DNA of 18,717 nucleotides from Chthoniobacterales bacterium (GTDB lineage Bacteria > Verrucomicrobiota > Verrucomicrobiia > Chthoniobacterales > UBA6821). Both the position numbers and the translations under genes were made by a program. This document shows, one piece after another, positions 15,551-18,717 of this stretch; the first letter of the stretch is position 1, and every line of letters begins with the position of its first letter. Under the pieces are notes generated by a model. That model was given only the letters and a program-made list of their open reading frames with translations. It did no database searches and was not told the origin of the DNA. The stretch lies in assembly GCA_021733705.1 (NCBI GenBank), contig JAIPKF010000009.1, positions 1 through 18,717 of the forward strand, written 5' to 3'.

Positions 15551-15639
15551 AAAGGAATTAGAAGGTAAAACTGTTTTCTTAGAATGCAATCATTTTTTTT
15601 ATCAAGTTCTTTACCTTAAAATGAACATTTCGTACAATT
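15551..15639. other. Upstream region of the ferredoxin gene
   Basis: These 89 bp between the ferredoxin start and repeat copy B2 are A+T rich and include an A8 run on the minus strand. Together with the two repeats that follow, they form a 484 bp stretch without a gene (15551-16034). No RNA or regulatory site is clear beyond a weak -35-like TTGATA on the minus strand. Confidence 0.3.
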
Positions 15640-15823
15640 TTAACCCGGATATTTCATACTGATCGTGACGAGGAGGCCGTGAAGGCTGATGGGGTAAGGC
15701 AGACGAGCATTTTGATGCTGGGCTGTATGTGTACATACTGTCCAAATCAAAATGTGAGTCTAACGCAGCATCCATCTGGCTTCACGGCTTACGCAGTAGA
15801 TCGGCATGAAATATCCGGGTTAA
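15640..15823. mobile_element. MITE-like palindromic repeat, copy B2 (subfamily 2)
   Basis: The body is 15644-15819 (176 bp), flanked on both sides by TTAA (15640-15643, 15820-15823). The terminal inverted repeats match perfectly over 14 bases (CCCGGATATTTCAT) and then partly. Internal pairing runs through the element: GTGAAG (15679-15684) with CTTCAC (15780-15785), CATTTTGAT (15708-15716) with ATCAAAATG (15746-15754), and GTATG (15725-15729) with CATAC (15734-15738). The 4-base loop is exactly at the centre. It is homologous to B1 when reversed. This is the best preserved copy and probably the youngest, judged by its perfect ends and duplication. Confidence 0.92.
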
Positions 15824-15829
15824 GTCGAA

Positions 15830-16000
15830 TTCAAATATTTCACACGAAATCTATTGTGGCTTGTGAAAAGCTTATTATTACTGTATTGATCTTGCATTGT
15901 GATTTTGAGAGGGCTGAACGCATCCGCTCACAATCCTTCACCTCCTTGCAGTAATAAGCTTTGCACAGTGCCTGATGACACTTCAGCATGAAGTATTCGG
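15830..16000. mobile_element. MITE-like palindromic repeat, copy C (subfamily 1)
   Basis: The right end is clear: on the minus strand it reads CCCGAATACTTCATGCTGAAG starting at 16000, with CTAA (16001-16004) next to it. The left end is eroded (TTCAAATATTTCACAC from about 15830). The symmetry axis from internal pairing agrees with these ends: AAGCTTATTA (15868-15877) with TAATAAGCTT (15952-15961), and ATTGTGA (15896-15902) with TCACAAT (15928-15934). Reversed, it aligns with copy A, including TGAAGTGTCAT, GAAGGATTGTGA and AATCACAAT. It begins only a few bases after the TTAA of copy B2 and ends 34 bp before the next gene. Confidence 0.8.
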
Positions 16001-16034
16001 GCTAAGCTTTTCACTTAACACTTATTTAAAATAG

Positions 16035-18068
16035 ATGAAGTCATCCCTCCTCAGACGCTCCTGTAACACTATAGTGGCATTCGCTGCTATTGCTTTTACT
16101 CTGCTACCAATAAAAAACGCATTTGGACTTCATAATAAATTGTTGTCGCTAGATTCCAAAGAAGAGGTAGAGAAAATTATTCGATTGTTAACTTCAGATG
16201 TTGAAGCCATATCAAAAGATGAACCTAATCCAGGATTCACCTATGTAGGAACAGCCGGTAAACTTAATGGGAAAAAGCTTCCACTCAGCTTCTACTGCAC
16301 GAATCAATTTTGGGAGCAATATGTTCTTAAACTTCTTGGTGAAGATTCCAACTCCACGGATCTTTATAATCCCAGTGAGAATACATTTACTCCCATGCCT
16401 GGATCGCGTAGTCAACTCCAAGTGGAGCGCATTAATATCAAAAGTGGCTGTAATATTTATGATGCTGCGACGTGGCAGATTGCACTTGCTCTAGCAGGAA
16501 ATGATGGTGTTAAAGGTGATGGAAAAGAAAACATATTTTCATTAACTGATAATCAAAATGAATTGCTGAAGGAAGGTTATGATGGCAATGATACTGGTGA
16601 TGACCAAAAGGGAGCTCCACACTTTAATGCTAATAGGGGAGTAACGTTCGGGCCAGAGAAACAGAAACAATTTCTTTATAATGGATGTGTCGTTAGTAAC
16701 CCTAAAGAGGCTTACATTTTCAGACAGGTTCCAAGAAATTTTAAAACTGTAGATCCAATCCCTGATAAAATTCCTGCAAAGGATTTGCCCGATAATAACG
16801 GAACCTATCCAAAAAACGAAGTTTCTTGGACAGACTATAAACCTATTACTGGTGAAAATATTTGGGCTTTCCTCATTGGTCCTTTACATGCTGCGCTCCT
16901 TAAATACAAAAAATCTCCCTGTGTTCCGTTTCAATCACTTGCTGTTCAAAACGCAATAGCCGTTTTGGGGACATTCCAAAAAATGCAATCTGCGATTGGA
17001 GGTATTTACTACGCACCATCAGGTTCAGTAGCCAATATTGGTACTGAAGCAGTAAGCCCCTACGAAGTCTCCGTAGAAAATAATATTTCTGCTCTAGGCG
17101 GACTTTTAGTCTTTAGAAGAGTGCTTCAAGAGGAACTTCGTTCTGCTTATTTATCAACACTGGAGAGATTTGAAATACACAAATCGCTTGGGATTATTCA
17201 GACTATGCTTTATGGAGGTACTTATCAGGTCAATTCTCAGCTTGGTCAAAAAGAAGAGAGAAGAACTCAAGGTCTTCTCTCCTTTCTAAAAAATGAAGCA
17301 TGGGACGCTACGAATGGAAAATTTTATTCAGGTGGTGAGGCAAATAAAATGGATGAAAGCACTCATCAGGAACTTGTCAGATGGCTCCCACATGCAACTC
17401 AAGCAGTTGATGTGAATACTTGGGGTTTAGCTGTATTAGGACAAAACTTCCTCGATAGTGCTTATGGTTTTGGTGCCGCATATCAACTTTGGGTAAATCT
17501 CAAAAGTTGGGGTGGATATTATGGTGCAGCGCAAAATGGAGTTGATCAAGAATTGTGGGGAGTCGGTTACTCTGATTTTGATCATGAGGGTAACGGAAAA
17601 ATAGATCCTAATGATCATTCGGGAATTTTATCTGGAGAGTGGACAGCAGGTGCCATCACTGCACTGAGAGCGTTGATCACTCAATATGATCAGGTGATTG
17701 AAGCAGGTCTAGAGACCCCAGAGAATATAGAAAAAGCTCAACATTATGTTGCTGAACTACGAAAAGATCATGATGCCATGATCACTCATATCCAAAGCCT
17801 GCGAACAGATCGTTATGTTTACGAAAAAGCTTTTAACAGTGTTAGACCCCCCAATTATCAATCTTTGATTAATATTCCAACTGATAAATTGGGCTATCTC
17901 TATGCTAGCAAGCGCTACTTAATTCCCTTTGGCTGGTATGCAAATCCGATTCCTAGCATGGCAAGTACAACCTGGGCTGTGATGCTACATTATAATTTCA
18001 ACCCTTTTTCCGTGAAAGGCGATTATTCTGCTAATGATTTAAGTAATCCGGAAGAAGAGATAAATTAA
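16035..18068 (+). CDS. Secreted protein, probable alpha/alpha-barrel glycoside-hydrolase-like, function unknown
   Basis: The 677-residue protein starts with a basic N-terminus and a hydrophobic core typical of a Sec signal peptide (cleavage probably after AFG, residue 31). The mature part has no further clear membrane segment, so it should be periplasmic or exported. From about residue 290 onward, helices alternate with Trp- and Gly-rich turns: VSVENNISALGG, VDVNTWGLAVLG (458-469), SGEWTAGA (533-540) and STTWAVMLHYNF (644-655). This pattern recalls (alpha/alpha)6-barrel carbohydrate-active enzymes. An EF-hand-like calcium loop, DHEGNGKIDPND (516-527), fits the 12-residue D-x-E-x-N-G-x-I-D-x-x-D pattern. 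The N-terminal third is unfamiliar. I do not recognise a named family and cannot assign catalytic residues. The start has no Shine-Dalgarno and lies 34 bp after copy C. Its 3' end overlaps the convergent GT9 gene by 38 bp. Confidence 0.7.
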   Translation: MKSSLLRRSCNTIVAFAAIAFTLLPIKNAFGLHNKLLSLDSKEEVEKIIRLLTSDVEAISKDEPNPGFTYVGTAGKLNGKKLPLSFYCTNQFWEQYVLKLLGEDSNSTDLYNPSENTFTPMPGSRSQLQVERINIKSGCNIYDAATWQIALALAGNDGVKGDGKENIFSLTDNQNELLKEGYDGNDTGDDQKGAPHFNANRGVTFGPEKQKQFLYNGCVVSNPKEAYIFRQVPRNFKTVDPIPDKIPAKDLPDNNGTYPKNEVSWTDYKPITGENIWAFLIGPLHAALLKYKKSPCVPFQSLAVQNAIAVLGTFQKMQSAIGGIYYAPSGSVANIGTEAVSPYEVSVENNISALGGLLVFRRVLQEELRSAYLSTLERFEIHKSLGIIQTMLYGGTYQVNSQLGQKEERRTQGLLSFLKNEAWDATNGKFYSGGEANKMDESTHQELVRWLPHATQAVDVNTWGLAVLGQNFLDSAYGFGAAYQLWVNLKSWGGYYGAAQNGVDQELWGVGYSDFDHEGNGKIDPNDHSGILSGEWTAGAITALRALITQYDQVIEAGLETPENIEKAQHYVAELRKDHDAMITHIQSLRTDRYVYEKAFNSVRPPNYQSLINIPTDKLGYLYASKRYLIPFGWYANPIPSMASTTWAVMLHYNFNPFSVKGDYSANDLSNPEEEIN

Positions 18069-18717
18069 AAAGTGTTTTATCTGCAACCTCCTGAGGGGTA
18101 ATGTCTGCAACCTTTTCCGAAGGGCTCTTCATGAACTGAGCTTTTTTGGAATAGGGTGACCAGACACTTGGATTGATGTCTCCAAAAAGAGTCAGAGTTG
18201 GAATATTGAGTCCTGCTGCTATATGCATAGCACCCCCGTCAGACCCAACGATAAGATCACATCCATAAAAAGAACTCATCAGTACACGTAAATTTTTTGT
18301 TGGTTCTGCTAGCAGAGAATGAGGAGGGAATGATCTTACCAGTGCTACCGCTAAATGATCATCTCCTTGGTGTTGAAGTGACGAAGCTGATCCCGGAGAC
18401 CAAAAAAGACGTATACGAGCATGGGGAAGCATGAGGGAGATAAATTCTTTCCACTGTTCCAAGGCCCATCGCTGTTGAGGACGACGTGCCGAAATTTGAA
18501 GTCCTAATACCGGTTGTTCTTTATTGCCAGGAATGGTGTTTCGTTCAATCAAGGCAGACTGCTTCTCATCCTTTGAAAGCACTAGGGAGAGGGCCTCAGG
18601 AGCTGAGGTTGAAATTCCTAGAGCATGGGAGTAGGTCAAGATTTGTAATACATGGGGTTTATTGTGATCGATGGTGACAGGATGATAGTTTTTGGGGAGT
18701 TTTGATCTCAAAGGTTG
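18031..18717 (-). CDS. GT9-family glycosyltransferase (heptosyltransferase type), C-terminal part
   Basis: The frame stays open to the window edge (preceding codons CAA, CCT, TTG encode Q-P-L), so the N-terminal domain and true start lie beyond 18717. The visible 228 or so residues form the C-terminal GT-B domain: VLGLQISARRPQQRWALEQW (sugar-nucleotide region), and the family signature LIVGSDGGAMHIAAGLNIP followed by TLTLFGDINPSVWSPY. GT9 enzymes such as WaaC, WaaF and WaaQ add heptose or other sugars to the lipopolysaccharide core at the cytoplasmic face of the inner membrane. The exact sugar cannot be read from this fragment. The last 38 bp overlap the 3' end of the convergent secreted-protein gene. 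Confidence 0.9.
   Translation of the reverse strand, partial: QPLRSKLPKNYHPVTIDHNKPHVLQILTYSHALGISTSAPEALSLVLSKDEKQSALIERNTIPGNKEQPVLGLQISARRPQQRWALEQWKEFISLMLPHARIRLFWSPGSASSLQHQGDDHLAVALVRSFPPHSLLAEPTKNLRVLMSSFYGCDLIVGSDGGAMHIAAGLNIPTLTLFGDINPSVWSPYSKKAQFMKSPSEKVADITPQEVADKTLFNLSLLPDYLNH

Noticed and set aside
15679..15954. 91-codon open frame on the plus strand
   Set aside because: It runs across repeat copies B2 and C and the junction between them, with no protein-like features; it is an accident of repeat sequence.
14278..16004. CRISPR array
   Set aside because: The repeats are about 175 bp, palindromic, few and irregularly spaced; there are no short regular direct repeats with spacers and no cas genes.

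Overview
This 18.7 kb window is a chromosomal stretch of moderately A+T-rich bacterial DNA. Housekeeping genes alternate with short palindromic repeats. It looks like a Gram-negative member of the Planctomycetes-Verrucomicrobia-Chlamydiae group, and I lean towards Verrucomicrobiota. That rests on inference: a short ferredoxin, an inner-membrane-anchored OmpA-domain protein and a small secreted repeat protein all resemble, from memory, verrucomicrobial families. An almost complete lack of Shine-Dalgarno sequences and loosened operon spacing also fit. I cannot name a species.

Layout. (1) 1-5864, plus strand: the 3' part of valS, then pdhA, pdhB and pdhC (pyruvate dehydrogenase E1 alpha, E1 beta and E2). 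Unusually wide gaps separate the three pdh genes, and a ~180 bp palindromic repeat sits between pdhB and pdhC. (2) 5927-6688: a small secreted protein made of two tandem repeats. (3) 6694-10552, minus strand: tRNA-Thr(TGT), glnD (PII uridylyltransferase) and a membrane-anchored OmpA-domain protein. The two protein genes are visibly more A+T rich than the pdh genes. (4) 10553-10834: an A+T-rich divergent intergenic region. (5) 10835-15299, plus strand: mnmG, lpdA (the E3 partner of the PDH genes, about 7 kb from pdhC), a DUF721/DciA-like gene and folB. (6) 15317-15550, minus: a small 4Fe-4S ferredoxin. (7) 16035-18068, plus: a large secreted protein with a probable alpha/alpha-barrel hydrolase fold and an EF-hand-like loop. 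(8) 18031 to the end, minus: the C-terminal part of a GT9 (heptosyltransferase-type) glycosyltransferase, overlapping the previous gene tail to tail.

The most notable content lies between the genes. There are four clear copies (4448-4627, 14297-14473, 15644-15819, 15830-16000) and one probable eroded remnant (14278-14547) of a MITE-like repeat. Its ends read CCCGGATATTTCATA and it is flanked by TTAA. Every clear copy is a full-length imperfect palindrome. The two best copies differ in sequence along their stems but keep base pairing and a central TACA loop. They fall into two subfamilies with unrelated interiors and shared ends. No transposase is present in the window, so they are presumably mobilised in trans or are fossils. 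Their positions just after lpdA, just before pdhC and just before the dciA-like gene mean they are probably transcribed with their neighbours.

Pathway view: PdhA, PdhB, PdhC and LpdA together supply a complete pyruvate-to-acetyl-CoA complex. FolB works in folate synthesis, MnmG in tRNA wobble modification, GlnD in nitrogen sensing, and the GT9 enzyme probably in lipopolysaccharide synthesis.
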